Positions 46,410-56,030 of a stretch of DNA of 57,073 nucleotides are shown piece by piece. The translations under genes were made by a program, and so were the position numbers. Each line of letters opens with the position of its first letter. Positions within the stretch are counted from its first letter, which is position 1. The stretch covers positions 1 through 57,073 of the forward strand of contig JAQCFT010000001.1 of assembly GCA_027619545.1 (NCBI GenBank). The letters run 5' to 3'. Below the pieces are notes generated by a model that was given only the letters and a program-made list of their open reading frames with translations, made no database searches and was not told where the DNA came from. The stretch comes from Verrucomicrobiota bacterium (GTDB lineage: Bacteria > Verrucomicrobiota > Verrucomicrobiia > Limisphaerales > AAA164-E04).

Positions 46410-47771
46410 TCAAATTTCCCAATCCACCCAGGTGACCAGATCGCCCAAAGCCGGGCGCCCGTCATGCCGCCACAACAACGGCGGTTTCTGCATGGCCCCC
46501 ATCGCGCACACACGTGTCACGCCCCACCGCGCGAAGGTCTTGACCAATTCCGGTCCTTCGGTTGGAGATGCAGCCAAACCGATGGTGGACACCTTTCCAT
46601 GCACCTTTTCAAGACCCCCAATCGCTTCGCGCAGTGTTTCGACTCGTTTCACATATATAAATCGATTCAAACAGGATAATTGAAACAATGGATCCTCTTC
46701 AAAAACAACCGTCCAGTCAGTCGAACCCTCACTCTTCCAAGTGACGGTGCCCGGAAGGTGCGCGGAGCGAATGTCGTAAAAGGAACGTCGTGAAGCAATC
46801 TGGGCGGCCTGTCGTGGATCGAGCGGACCGCGAGGTTCCTCAGCTTCGCGATCCTTGAGGTAATCAGCCAGTTTTTCGGCAAATTGGATCGGAGGAAGCT
46901 CAGGATTATCTTCCACATAAATAACATGCGGCGAGAGGCAACCCAATTGATTCCAAGCCACGATGTCATCCACCGCCTTGTTCAACAAAGGACGAATTCC
47001 AAACCCCTGCAACGCACTCTTGGCGATATATCCAACGCTTACTTTGTGCCCATAACTCAAATAACGTGTCCCCTGTGGCAAACGATTCTGAATATCCGCA
47101 ATGGTCTTATCGGATCCCATCGCTGTCACCAGATCCGTCTCTTCAAACACGGCCTGTTCCAAGTCATCATTCCCTCCCGCCCACTCGGCAATCTCAAGAC
47201 ATGCTCCCAACTTCGGATCGGTATCATAAATCGAGTGCGCAAACATTCTGGGTAGAAAGGAGGCGCCGGATGTGCATTTGATCAACTGAGCCGACTTGGT
47301 CAGCAAACCGAGAATAATGTTGGTAAAAACACCATTCGGCAGCACCCCTCCTGAAATGTGAAGGATCAGTTCCGGTCCAACCGCCATACTCATGCGCTGC
47401 CCGGTCGGATCCGATTCGTTCGCGCAAGGTTCATCGAGTCGACGCAAATGCCCAAGGTCTTGTTCCACCAGTGCCTGCAGGTTTTCCTCGGTCACACCTT
47501 TCATGAAATCGAGCACACCCTTGATCAAGGTAGCACTTGGCAACCCCGTGGCCTGGGGACCGTGTTCAAAGGCGTATTGGCGGATGGGATAATTTTCATA
47601 ACTCCAATGCTCGGCGACATTCGCAATCGTACGAATCAGACTGGCGGTTGTCCGTTCTTCCAGATACTTGCGCCGGTTGCGTTTCAAGGTCAGACACGCA
47701 TCCGTGAGCATCTCCGGATTCAACGGTTCTTCAGTTTTCAAGTCAGCTAGAAAATAATTGGGAAGATCCAT
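46410..47771 (-). CDS. luxC: LuxC-like acyl-CoA/acyl-protein reductase
   Basis: The 453-residue protein belongs to the LuxC family of NADPH-dependent fatty acyl reductases. The catalytic cysteine is Cys278 in WNQLGCLSPHVIYVED. ISGGVLPNGVFTNIILGL forms part of the nucleotide fold, and GVTRVCAMGAMQKPPLLWRHDGRPALGDLVTWVD is the typical end. It would turn activated fatty acid into aldehyde. The luxE-like gene lies 54 bp upstream and queD 16 bp downstream. luxA, luxB and luxD are absent here. Confidence 0.88.
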   Translation of the reverse strand: MDLPNYFLADLKTEEPLNPEMLTDACLTLKRNRRKYLEERTTASLIRTIANVAEHWSYENYPIRQYAFEHGPQATGLPSATLIKGVLDFMKGVTEENLQALVEQDLGHLRRLDEPCANESDPTGQRMSMAVGPELILHISGGVLPNGVFTNIILGLLTKSAQLIKCTSGASFLPRMFAHSIYDTDPKLGACLEIAEWAGGNDDLEQAVFEETDLVTAMGSDKTIADIQNRLPQGTRYLSYGHKVSVGYIAKSALQGFGIRPLLNKAVDDIVAWNQLGCLSPHVIYVEDNPELPPIQFAEKLADYLKDREAEEPRGPLDPRQAAQIASRRSFYDIRSAHLPGTVTWKSEGSTDWTVVFEEDPLFQLSCLNRFIYVKRVETLREAIGGLEKVHGKVSTIGLAASPTEGPELVKTFARWGVTRVCAMGAMQKPPLLWRHDGRPALGDLVTWVDWEI

Positions 47772-47825
47772 GAGTCTTAATAAAAAGCACCTATAAGCCT
47801 GCTATGAGAAAAGCATCGGAATCCA

Positions 47826-48986
47826 TCAGACAAAATCATCCGACATCAACGAACAACCGCGAGGTCCCGCATCCGCTGAACGCCCGATTACTTCAAAACC
47901 TTCCTTGTGACGGATGGCCACATCCTCGGTCAGCACACTCAGGCAGGACCAAATGTTTGCAAGGTCAATGACGTGAATCATACCGGTCTCCCCGTAGCCC
48001 ACTTCCAATCCCGTCTCAGGAGAAATCACCCGACAACGAGCCCAGGGCGGGAACTGGAACCGGCGTGGTGTTGCCCCGAAAGTGCTCAAATTACCCGGAT
48101 CAATTTGAGCATCGTAAGCTTGTGACGACAGTTCACTCATGCCGTATTCGCAGATAAAATGCCGCTTCTCCACTCCCAATTTGACAGCCAGTTGCTTGTA
48201 AAGATGTTCCTTGGGAATCTCACGCGATTTCCCTTTGTAGCCACCGGTCTCGAAAACCATCGATCCTTCGGGCAAGGACAACTGCTGCCCCTTGCTCTCC
48301 AAATAATCCAGCAAGTGTACATACAAAAAAGCGGTTCCAAAAAGACAGACAGGATGCTTCAATCCGTCCAGCTCTTGAATCGTCTGTTCCATGGGCAAGT
48401 CCCAGTTTCCATCCCGGCCCAACTGACCGGCAAAACGATGGACAACCTCCTGCGGAAGATCCTTCGCAATGGTCGAGAACATATGAACCAGTGACGAATG
48501 TGGAACCCTGGAGGGTTCCGGAGTAAGGAACACACACTCCTTCACCAAGAACTGCTTTAAATTCCACGGAGGATGCTCGTGAAACCAGCGCAATAGAAGT
48601 TCCTCATAAAGCTCCAATGACGTATCACTGTGCCAATGCTTGCTGGTTTCAGAACCCGTGGTGCCGCTGGAATGAAATACTCTCGTGCGATCCGATGCAG
48701 GCAGACAAGTCCAATCCAGCGCCTTGAATGCGTGTGTCGAAATAGCCGTGATATTTTTCCAATGATACAACAGTGAACGACCCTGATTGGATTGTTCCAC
48801 CTGTGCTGCAAAATGTGGATTTGCCTTACTCTGAAGAGAGGTCAATTCAAGGGACAAATCATTGAAGACATCGTCGCTCAACAGACAATGATCATCAGTC
48901 ACGGCCCCCAGGCGATCATGCTCGGAGCGTACCTTTTCGAGGAGACGTCTCTGAAAACCCCTCAACTGTTCAATCGGATCATTCAT
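47826..48986 (-). CDS. luxE: LuxE-like acyl-protein synthetase
   Basis: The 386-residue protein belongs to the LuxE/PaaK-like adenylate-forming family. HSSGTTGSETSKHW (105-118) is the nucleotide-binding signature, followed by FGTAFLYVH, FETGGYKGKSREIPKEHLY and YGMSELSSQAYD. It would activate fatty acid as acyl-AMP and pass it to LuxC through an enzyme thiol. It is the first gene of the luxE-luxC-queD unit. The aldehyde product may serve ether or other lipid synthesis rather than light, which is inference. Confidence 0.88.
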   Translation of the reverse strand: MNDPIEQLRGFQRRLLEKVRSEHDRLGAVTDDHCLLSDDVFNDLSLELTSLQSKANPHFAAQVEQSNQGRSLLYHWKNITAISTHAFKALDWTCLPASDRTRVFHSSGTTGSETSKHWHSDTSLELYEELLLRWFHEHPPWNLKQFLVKECVFLTPEPSRVPHSSLVHMFSTIAKDLPQEVVHRFAGQLGRDGNWDLPMEQTIQELDGLKHPVCLFGTAFLYVHLLDYLESKGQQLSLPEGSMVFETGGYKGKSREIPKEHLYKQLAVKLGVEKRHFICEYGMSELSSQAYDAQIDPGNLSTFGATPRRFQFPPWARCRVISPETGLEVGYGETGMIHVIDLANIWSCLSVLTEDVAIRHKEGFEVIGRSADAGPRGCSLMSDDFV

Positions 48987-49162
48987 GTGCGGTTTTATGT
49001 TTTACCCGGGGGAAATGGCTGGTTTTCCGCAACAGCCAAGCTCCAATGCTCCCGCGAGAGAACCACGAACAGTCCAAAGGGTCAAGATTAAGCCGACGCC
49101 ATCAGAAACCTTCCAATGTGCGGGAAGGAGGGAATTGATTTACTTGTCGTAAATCAATGGAA

Positions 49163-50638
49163 TCACAGGCGACCGGGCGACCGGGCCCCCGCACCTTCTG
49201 TCTTGGTCAGTGAATCCCCCAAGTCCAGGCGCATGGCCTGCGCCAATTCCTGCATCTCGGCCACAATCTCCGGATGCTGATCCTTTACATCGGTCGTTTC
49301 CCCGACATCTTTAGACAAATCGAACAGAGACAGCTCGATCCGGGACTGTTGGTAATCGGTCGGGATGCCGCCCGTACCGCCGGGATTACCTGCCATCGTG
49401 CGGTATCCATGTGGGAAATGAAGTTTCCATTTCCCCATACGCATGGCCTGCAACTCACGTCCGTAATACATGAAGTATGCTTTGTGAGGACTCTTGGCGC
49501 CAGGAGCCCCCTTCAACAAGGAACTGATGTCTTTTCCGTCGATCTTATGGCTCGGCAGGTCGGCTCCGATCAAACCGGCTACAGTAGGCAAAATATCAAT
49601 TGTCATCGCTGGTTCCTTACAAAGCGTTCCTGCCGGGATGGTTCCAGGCCACCAGGCAATGGTGGATTCACGACAACCGCCATCGAACATCGTGCCTTTT
49701 CCTTCACGCAACGGACCAGCTGTACCCGCGTGATCTCCATAGCTCAGCCAGGGACCATTATCCGAGGTGAACAAGACCAAGGTGTTTTTTTCAAGCTGAT
49801 GCTTGCGGAGTGTTCCCAAAATCTGACCGACAGACCAATCCACTTCCATCATCACATCCCCAAACAATCCCACACCACTTTTGCCTTTGAACTTGTCGGA
49901 AACATAAAGAGGCACGTGCACCATGGAATGCGGTACGTAGAGAAAAAACGGACGATCCTTGTTTTTTTCGATAAAAGCCACCGCTCGTTCCGTGTATTGC
50001 GTCGTCAATTGCTCCTGATCTTTGGGAGAAACCTCAGGATTGACGATCTCGTTCCTGTCGATCAATGGCAGATGCGGCCAACGCTTAATGCGTTCTTCCA
50101 TCGACAAATGACGCACCCCCGGATGGTAAGGCCACATGTCATTGGAGTAAGGAAGGCCAAAATAATCGTCAAACCCGTGTTGCATGGGTAAAAACTTCTC
50201 GTGATGTCCCAGATGCCATTTCCCATAAACGGCTGTAGCGTAGCCCTTTTGCTTGCAAATTTCAGCCAAAGTCACTTCGTTGTGATGAATCCCATGCGTC
50301 CCCCCTGGCCCAAGGGCCCCCAGGATGCCCACGCGCACGTTGTAGCATCCGGTCAGCAACCCAGCTCGACTGGCCGAACAAACTGCCTGGGTGACGTAAA
50401 AGTCGGTAAACATGCGCCCTTCCCTGGCCATCCGGTCTAAATGAGGAGTCTGATAATCCTTGGCCCCAAAAGGGCCGATGTCTCCGTAACCCATGTCATC
50501 CATGAATATCACCACAATGTTGGGTTGCTGACTGGCGGCATGAGTCGCCAGCCCCATCCCGAGCGAAGTAATGAACCAGGCCAAAACGGCAGCGGAACGC
50601 AGGAAAGCGGACATAAAAAATGGTAAGATTTTCTTCAT
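49163..50638 (-). CDS. Exported formylglycine-dependent arylsulfatase-like protein
   Basis: The 491-residue sulfatase starts with a signal peptide ([20 protein letters not shown] to about GLATHA). The formylglycine motif is CSASR (Cys87 to Arg91), a Cys-type site with Ala in place of Pro. Metal ligands begin at [17 protein letters not shown] and FTSDNGP follow. It differs in its CxAxR site from the CSPTR sulfatase at 19992. The frame reaches 50680, but 50638 starts the signal peptide. The substrate is not visible. Confidence 0.92.
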   Translation of the reverse strand: MKKILPFFMSAFLRSAAVLAWFITSLGMGLATHAASQQPNIVVIFMDDMGYGDIGPFGAKDYQTPHLDRMAREGRMFTDFYVTQAVCSASRAGLLTGCYNVRVGILGALGPGGTHGIHHNEVTLAEICKQKGYATAVYGKWHLGHHEKFLPMQHGFDDYFGLPYSNDMWPYHPGVRHLSMEERIKRWPHLPLIDRNEIVNPEVSPKDQEQLTTQYTERAVAFIEKNKDRPFFLYVPHSMVHVPLYVSDKFKGKSGVGLFGDVMMEVDWSVGQILGTLRKHQLEKNTLVLFTSDNGPWLSYGDHAGTAGPLREGKGTMFDGGCRESTIAWWPGTIPAGTLCKEPAMTIDILPTVAGLIGADLPSHKIDGKDISSLLKGAPGAKSPHKAYFMYYGRELQAMRMGKWKLHFPHGYRTMAGNPGGTGGIPTDYQQSRIELSLFDLSKDVGETTDVKDQHPEIVAEMQELAQAMRLDLGDSLTKTEGAGARSPGRL

Positions 50639-50988
50639 GGTATGACCGTGGACCCTTTCAAAAAAAACATCGAAAAGCAAGCTCGCACCATTAGGTGCAG
50701 TTCAATTTTTAAACAATGGAGGGGTGAGTGCCACCTCACACCCAAACTTTTCCCTCGAAAACGTTTCTGAGCAAGAGAGATGGAACGCGGCAAGACTAAG
50801 GTTATCAAGAGGACTGTGGCGTTTCCATGGCAGCGTAAAGATAATCCCAAAGTTTCAAGGTTTGAAGTGGGCGTAAGACGGAGCTTACCCCTCCGGTAGT
50901 GGATTTCTATTATTAGGCCTCCGCCTTGCAGCATCAAAAACCCATCTTCGTGCTTGACCTTACGTGACTTTTTGCTTGCATACGGAGG
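50639..50988. other. Intergenic region of 350 bp, no gene seen
   Basis: This gap between divergent genes has no credible coding frame or RNA that I can see. TTGACC (50954-50959) lies 17 bases before TGCATA (50977-50982), a weak promoter-like pair very close to the start at 50989. Confidence 0.45.
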
Positions 50989-51372
50989 ATGAATTTCAAG
51001 TTTTTCTTATCTTGCGCGCTTCTGGCGATCATGTTGTCCGGAACAAGCGGGTGCTATTCCACCGCCGACGGTAACAAGCGGACGGGCATGCCCTTTCTGA
51101 AAGACTCGGTCGTAGGCCGCTACGAACGCCCCTTGGATCAAATCTACGAAGCCGCTGTCGAGGTGCTCCGCTTCAATGGCACCGTTGTCAGCGAAAACCG
51201 CATCAACAACTCACTGACCGCCCGCGTGGACAACAAGACGGTCTGGGTGCGCGTGCAGGAGGAAAGCCCGACCATCACCCAATTGGAAGTACAGGCCCGT
51301 GGCAGATGGGGTAGCCCTGATGTGGACCTGGCAAGTGAGATGGAAAAGCAGATCGCTCTCCAACTGCGATAA
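50989..51372 (+). CDS. Small lipoprotein of unknown function
   Basis: The 127-residue protein has a signal ending in SGTSGCYS, consistent with a lipobox cysteine at about residue 22. The remainder (RPLDQIYEAAVEVLRFNGTV, then a beta pattern to TQLEVQARGRWGSPDVDLASEMEK) resembles small periplasmic lipoproteins of the DUF3568 kind. GGAGG directly abuts the ATG, which is closer than usual. It is convergent with the TPR gene, 5 bp apart. Confidence 0.7.
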   Translation: MNFKFFLSCALLAIMLSGTSGCYSTADGNKRTGMPFLKDSVVGRYERPLDQIYEAAVEVLRFNGTVVSENRINNSLTARVDNKTVWVRVQEESPTITQLEVQARGRWGSPDVDLASEMEKQIALQLR

Positions 51373-51377
51373 ACCGA

Positions 51378-52571
51378 CTATTCCGTTTGGAAATTTTCAA
51401 TCGAAGGGCCTGTCTCCATGGACCGGCCCTTCTTGGATGTACGGGCTTCCAACTTCAGGCGCTTCAACCTCTCACGCATGCGCACAGCATGCCCGTTCTC
51501 CGGAAATCGCTCGATGTATTCTTCCAAGGCCATTTTTGCGGCTTCCGAACTACCGGTAAAACGACAGTAAACATCGGCGATTTGGTTATACCACCTCGCC
51601 AATTTTGCCGGGGATTGATGCGGCATCCGGGTCAATTCCCTGAGCTGATCGATCGCCCAATCAATTTTCCCGTAATGTTCGGCGTAAAGCCAGGCAAGCT
51701 GCTCGCGCACATCGCTGTCCTGCGGATGCCTGGTCAGATGCTCGACCATCTGATGCGCCCTGGCTTCCTGGTTCTCTTTGGGCGCCTGTACAGCGCTGGA
51801 ATCTTTCGCCAATCCCAGTTTGAGATTGTTTTTCTTTACCTCAAACTTTTTCGGTTCCCTGCGTTTGGTCAAAAAGTCGTCGTCCTGCAGGTGAGCAATG
51901 CGCTGAGCGGCTTTGTCTGCCTGCTCCGTACCCGGAAACTCATATTCAACACGTTGCAGACACTGCCTGGCCTTGGCAGGATCGTTGCGATATTTCAAAT
52001 GAAAATCAGCAAGTCTGTTCAACACAAACGATCCGTTAACCACACCAGGATCACATTCACCGACAAAATACTCAAGCAACTCAACCGCCTCATCCACCTC
52101 TCCCTTGTGCTCGGCCAGAATTTCCGCAAGCAACATATGCCCCTGCATGTCGAAGGGAAAATCAGCCAATTGAACGCGAATATCAGCAATGGCTTCATCA
52201 TATCGACCCCGCTTTTTCTTGGCTTCCGCCATGGCATAAAACGGCGTGGGGTCCGACTCCACACTGCCGCCGTCAAATGTGTTCGTCAAAGGGGCGAACA
52301 GTGTTTTCCCGATAGTCGGCGCCCACATGATGCCCAGTATCAGACAAACAACCGCAGTAATCGGAACCATGAAAAGCATGCCGGGTTTTCCGGCAAATTT
52401 GGCAAGCCCGAAAAGCCACCCCCCCATGAGGACAGCCGATATGACCCACTTCAACACCAAGGCAGCCGGTTCATCTGAACGCTTGAGCGAAGCATGAGCA
52501 ATCCGCCAACCTAACCAGCTGAAAAAGCCCATGGTGCAAATTCCGATCAAGATATTTAATGCCATTTCCAT
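51378..52571 (-). CDS. Membrane protein with TPR-like repeats
   Basis: The 397-residue protein has an N-terminal membrane region with about three hydrophobic helices (7-25, 40-56 and 66-84). A soluble helical region follows from about residue 108 to 375 with TPR-like repeats (AEAKKKRGRYDEAIADIRVQ; LAEILAEHKGEVDEAVELLEYF; LADFHLKYRNDPAKARQCL; WLYAEHYGKIDWAIDQLREL). It probably scaffolds protein contacts at the membrane. The partner is unknown. Confidence 0.8.
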   Translation of the reverse strand: MEMALNILIGICTMGFFSWLGWRIAHASLKRSDEPAALVLKWVISAVLMGGWLFGLAKFAGKPGMLFMVPITAVVCLILGIMWAPTIGKTLFAPLTNTFDGGSVESDPTPFYAMAEAKKKRGRYDEAIADIRVQLADFPFDMQGHMLLAEILAEHKGEVDEAVELLEYFVGECDPGVVNGSFVLNRLADFHLKYRNDPAKARQCLQRVEYEFPGTEQADKAAQRIAHLQDDDFLTKRREPKKFEVKKNNLKLGLAKDSSAVQAPKENQEARAHQMVEHLTRHPQDSDVREQLAWLYAEHYGKIDWAIDQLRELTRMPHQSPAKLARWYNQIADVYCRFTGSSEAAKMALEEYIERFPENGHAVRMRERLKRLKLEARTSKKGRSMETGPSIENFQTE

Positions 52572-52662
52572 CGACGATATCCTTTCGTTTGTATGCCTCG
52601 TTGGGCAAACAAGTTGGGTGCTACGGGAAACTTAGACAGCGAATTTGAAAAAATGCACGTTT

Positions 52663-53694
52663 TTATTTCGATTCGAAATTCAACACCACCGCATAAGACC
52701 CGGGATTGTGATAATCCCCACACTCAAAAGCATTCTGAAGAAACCGACCGGTGTGGATCACCTGCACATCTTGGCAAAATGGCTCAATAAACTCCAACAC
52801 TCGCGCAAGACTCAACCGATTCCAATGATACCCGTCCTTGGGTTCCACCAAATGATCGGCTCGATCCGCCATATTGAAAAAACACAAGCACGCCATACCA
52901 CGCGTCACCCGGCAGACCTCCCTGAGTCCCTGGTGCATGCCTTGAATCGAAAGATGTTCGAACAGGTCGTGCACAAAAAAGTAATCCACCGAATCGGTTT
53001 CCGCCTGTATTTCAAACACATTCCCCACCTCAAACCGAGCCTTGGGGAATTGTGCAAGGGCATTGGAAATATTCTTCGGACAGATATCAAACCCATGGTA
53101 ATTCATGATTGCCGACATGCCAAAAGCATCCATGTACCGATAGTCATTGGCGGAACCACAGGCTGCTTCCATCACGGAGATTGGAGCCATGTCCCATTGT
53201 TTAAAAACCTCGCGCCAACGGTTTTGAAAGCCGGTCAGCACTCTTGGATCCAACTCCGTCGCTCCAAGAGACTCAGTGCATCGCAGGGCCTGATCGATAT
53301 AATGCTCAACCGGATCGGGACTGCTCCTCTGCAGTCGCCATGTTTCAATGAAGTAGGCAGGGATGGGAATGGATTGAAAAGAATCCATTCCACTCTCCAA
53401 AGCTTCCAGCAACAAGGCACGCGTCCTGGGGGCTGGACGGCGCTGAAGCACGCTGAGCACATAGCTCATGGAAATACCAAAACGATATTCCGACCAAATC
53501 AATTCCCGATACTTCTCCGGCTGAAGACGGTCCACCAACAACCCACGTGAGAGAATACTCGGAAAATGAATACGGGGATCTTCCACGCTGGAAACGAGAT
53601 AATCCTTCAGAAATCCATCTTCATGCCGCATCCATGCCTCACGCAGTGCATGCGATTCGGAACTCAAGTCGGTCTGATTATTCATGGTGGACAT
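52663..53694 (-). CDS. Class I SAM-dependent methyltransferase
   Basis: The 343-residue protein has an N-terminal helical region (about 1-165) then a Rossmann methyltransferase domain: motif I VMEAACGSANDYRY (about 174-187), YHGFDICPKNI and VDYFFVHDLFEHL. The acceptor is not identifiable. Its start lies only about 5 bases downstream of the gapA terminator, leaving no room for a normal promoter, so expression may depend on read-through. Confidence 0.8.
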   Translation of the reverse strand: MSTMNNQTDLSSESHALREAWMRHEDGFLKDYLVSSVEDPRIHFPSILSRGLLVDRLQPEKYRELIWSEYRFGISMSYVLSVLQRRPAPRTRALLLEALESGMDSFQSIPIPAYFIETWRLQRSSPDPVEHYIDQALRCTESLGATELDPRVLTGFQNRWREVFKQWDMAPISVMEAACGSANDYRYMDAFGMSAIMNYHGFDICPKNISNALAQFPKARFEVGNVFEIQAETDSVDYFFVHDLFEHLSIQGMHQGLREVCRVTRGMACLCFFNMADRADHLVEPKDGYHWNRLSLARVLEFIEPFCQDVQVIHTGRFLQNAFECGDYHNPGSYAVVLNFESK

Positions 53695-53698
53695 TCAA

Positions 53699-53727
53699 GA
53701 AAAAAGGGCGACCCGTGGATCGCCCTT
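53699..53727 (-). terminator. Intrinsic terminator of gapA
   Basis: AAGGGCGA (53704-53711) pairs with TCGCCCTT (53720-53727) around an eight-base loop. On the minus strand the stem is followed by a run of T. It lies about 30 bp after the gapA stop and immediately before the methyltransferase start at 53694. Confidence 0.78.
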
Positions 53728-53755
53728 CTGAAATAACTCTAGGAAAACTGATACC

Positions 53756-54829
<1,074 letters not shown>

Positions 54830-55135
54830 TCAAATGCTCAGTTCAAAAAATGAGAGATGGATACTAATCACCACCCGCCCCGCGTCAATGGCGAATTTAC
54901 GGGCATCATTCGTCTTCGTCTATTCGTCCCATTGCGATTCGAAGTGGTGGGATATCGCTTTAATTTAGCATACGCTGCCGCGCGTCCTCCGCATTGCCTG
55001 GATGTAAACTGAAATCTGCCATTGTCTGATTGATCTGGCATACTGACTGCTTTAAAATGATTCTCAGATTCAAGAACAACACTCACCATTGGGTGTGTTC
55101 AGGTGAAACCCTTTTCCTCTCAGGAAAGTTCATTC

Positions 55136-55999
55136 ATGCGTTTTTTTGAAACCAAGAGCGAGGTAATCGAAGAAACAGAGTCGGTTATGCAGGCCCTGTG
55201 GCGTCGTGCGTACCCGAACAGGACGCCCGAATTGCCGATGAGAGCACTTGAAACGGTGCGCAAAGCTTTCTATGGGAACCATCCCGACTACGAAGCCAAT
55301 GATGCCCCTTATCATGATCTGGAACACACCTTGAGAGCCAGCCTTTGCTGCATGCAACTCGTGGAGAAGAATATTCACTGCCCTGCTTTCATATCACTCA
55401 CTCCCGAGATGGCTGAATTGGCCTGGATTGCCATCCTGTTTCATGACACAGGCTACCTGAAGGACCAGGGCGACAAAGAGGGTTCGGGAGCCAAACATTC
55501 ATTTGTGCATGTATCTAGAAGCCAGATTTTTGCGGCAAAATGGATGTCTCACCAAGGCTTGAATGAAACATCCATTCAAAGAGTGAATTCGATGATCTTA
55601 TGCACGGAGTACCACCCTCAGCGACCGGCCATCCATTTTGATAGCGAAGAACACCGATTGGCCGGGTGCATGGTAGGGACCGCAGATTGGCTGGCTCAGA
55701 TGGCAGCACCGGATTATCTACTCAAATTACCGTTCCTTCATCAGGAAATGCTGGAAGCTCGAAACGCTTCACCCGACACACCTCACCCCATGTTCATACC
55801 TGATACGGATACGGAACTGTTGGAATCAACACCTCGATTCTTCGATCAATTGGTGAAACCCAAACTGGAACAGGAATTCGAGGGTGTGTTTCATCTGTTG
55901 AGCGATCCCTTTCCCAATGGCCCAAACCCATATCTCGACCGGATACTGAAGCACCTTGAAAACATTAACCAGAACAGCAGATTGATGTCAAAAGGCTGA
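55136..55999 (+). CDS. HD-domain phosphohydrolase
   Basis: The 287-residue protein has an HD metal-binding fold: His60 and His64 in PYHDLEHTLR, His103-Asp104 in LFHDTGYL and a late Asp in GTADWLAQM. Such enzymes cleave phosphomonoesters or cyclic nucleotides; the layout resembles phosphodiesterase-type HD proteins. The ATG at 55136 is preferred over a GTG at 55103 because AGGAAAG lies seven bases upstream. It is divergent from gapA, with 327 bp between the starts. Confidence 0.83.
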   Translation: MRFFETKSEVIEETESVMQALWRRAYPNRTPELPMRALETVRKAFYGNHPDYEANDAPYHDLEHTLRASLCCMQLVEKNIHCPAFISLTPEMAELAWIAILFHDTGYLKDQGDKEGSGAKHSFVHVSRSQIFAAKWMSHQGLNETSIQRVNSMILCTEYHPQRPAIHFDSEEHRLAGCMVGTADWLAQMAAPDYLLKLPFLHQEMLEARNASPDTPHPMFIPDTDTELLESTPRFFDQLVKPKLEQEFEGVFHLLSDPFPNGPNPYLDRILKHLENINQNSRLMSKG

Positions 56000-56030
56000 A
56001 CTCTTCCATCTACCCAAGACGACAGGCGGC

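Noticed and set aside
46410-48986. Complete bioluminescence operon
   Set aside because: Only luxC- and luxE-like genes are present; luciferase subunits and LuxD transferase are absent, so light production is not supported.
49274-50191. Plus-strand frame of 305 codons opposite the second sulfatase
   Set aside because: It overlaps the sulfatase active-site region and shows no protein family features.
49163-50638. Sulfatase as part of a polysaccharide utilisation locus
   Set aside because: Its neighbours are a small lipoprotein and luxE-like genes; no glycoside hydrolase, SusC/D or transporter is linked.
51387-52478. Plus-strand frame of 363 codons opposite the TPR gene
   Set aside because: The opposite strand encodes a clear TPR protein with membrane helices; this frame has no recognisable domain.
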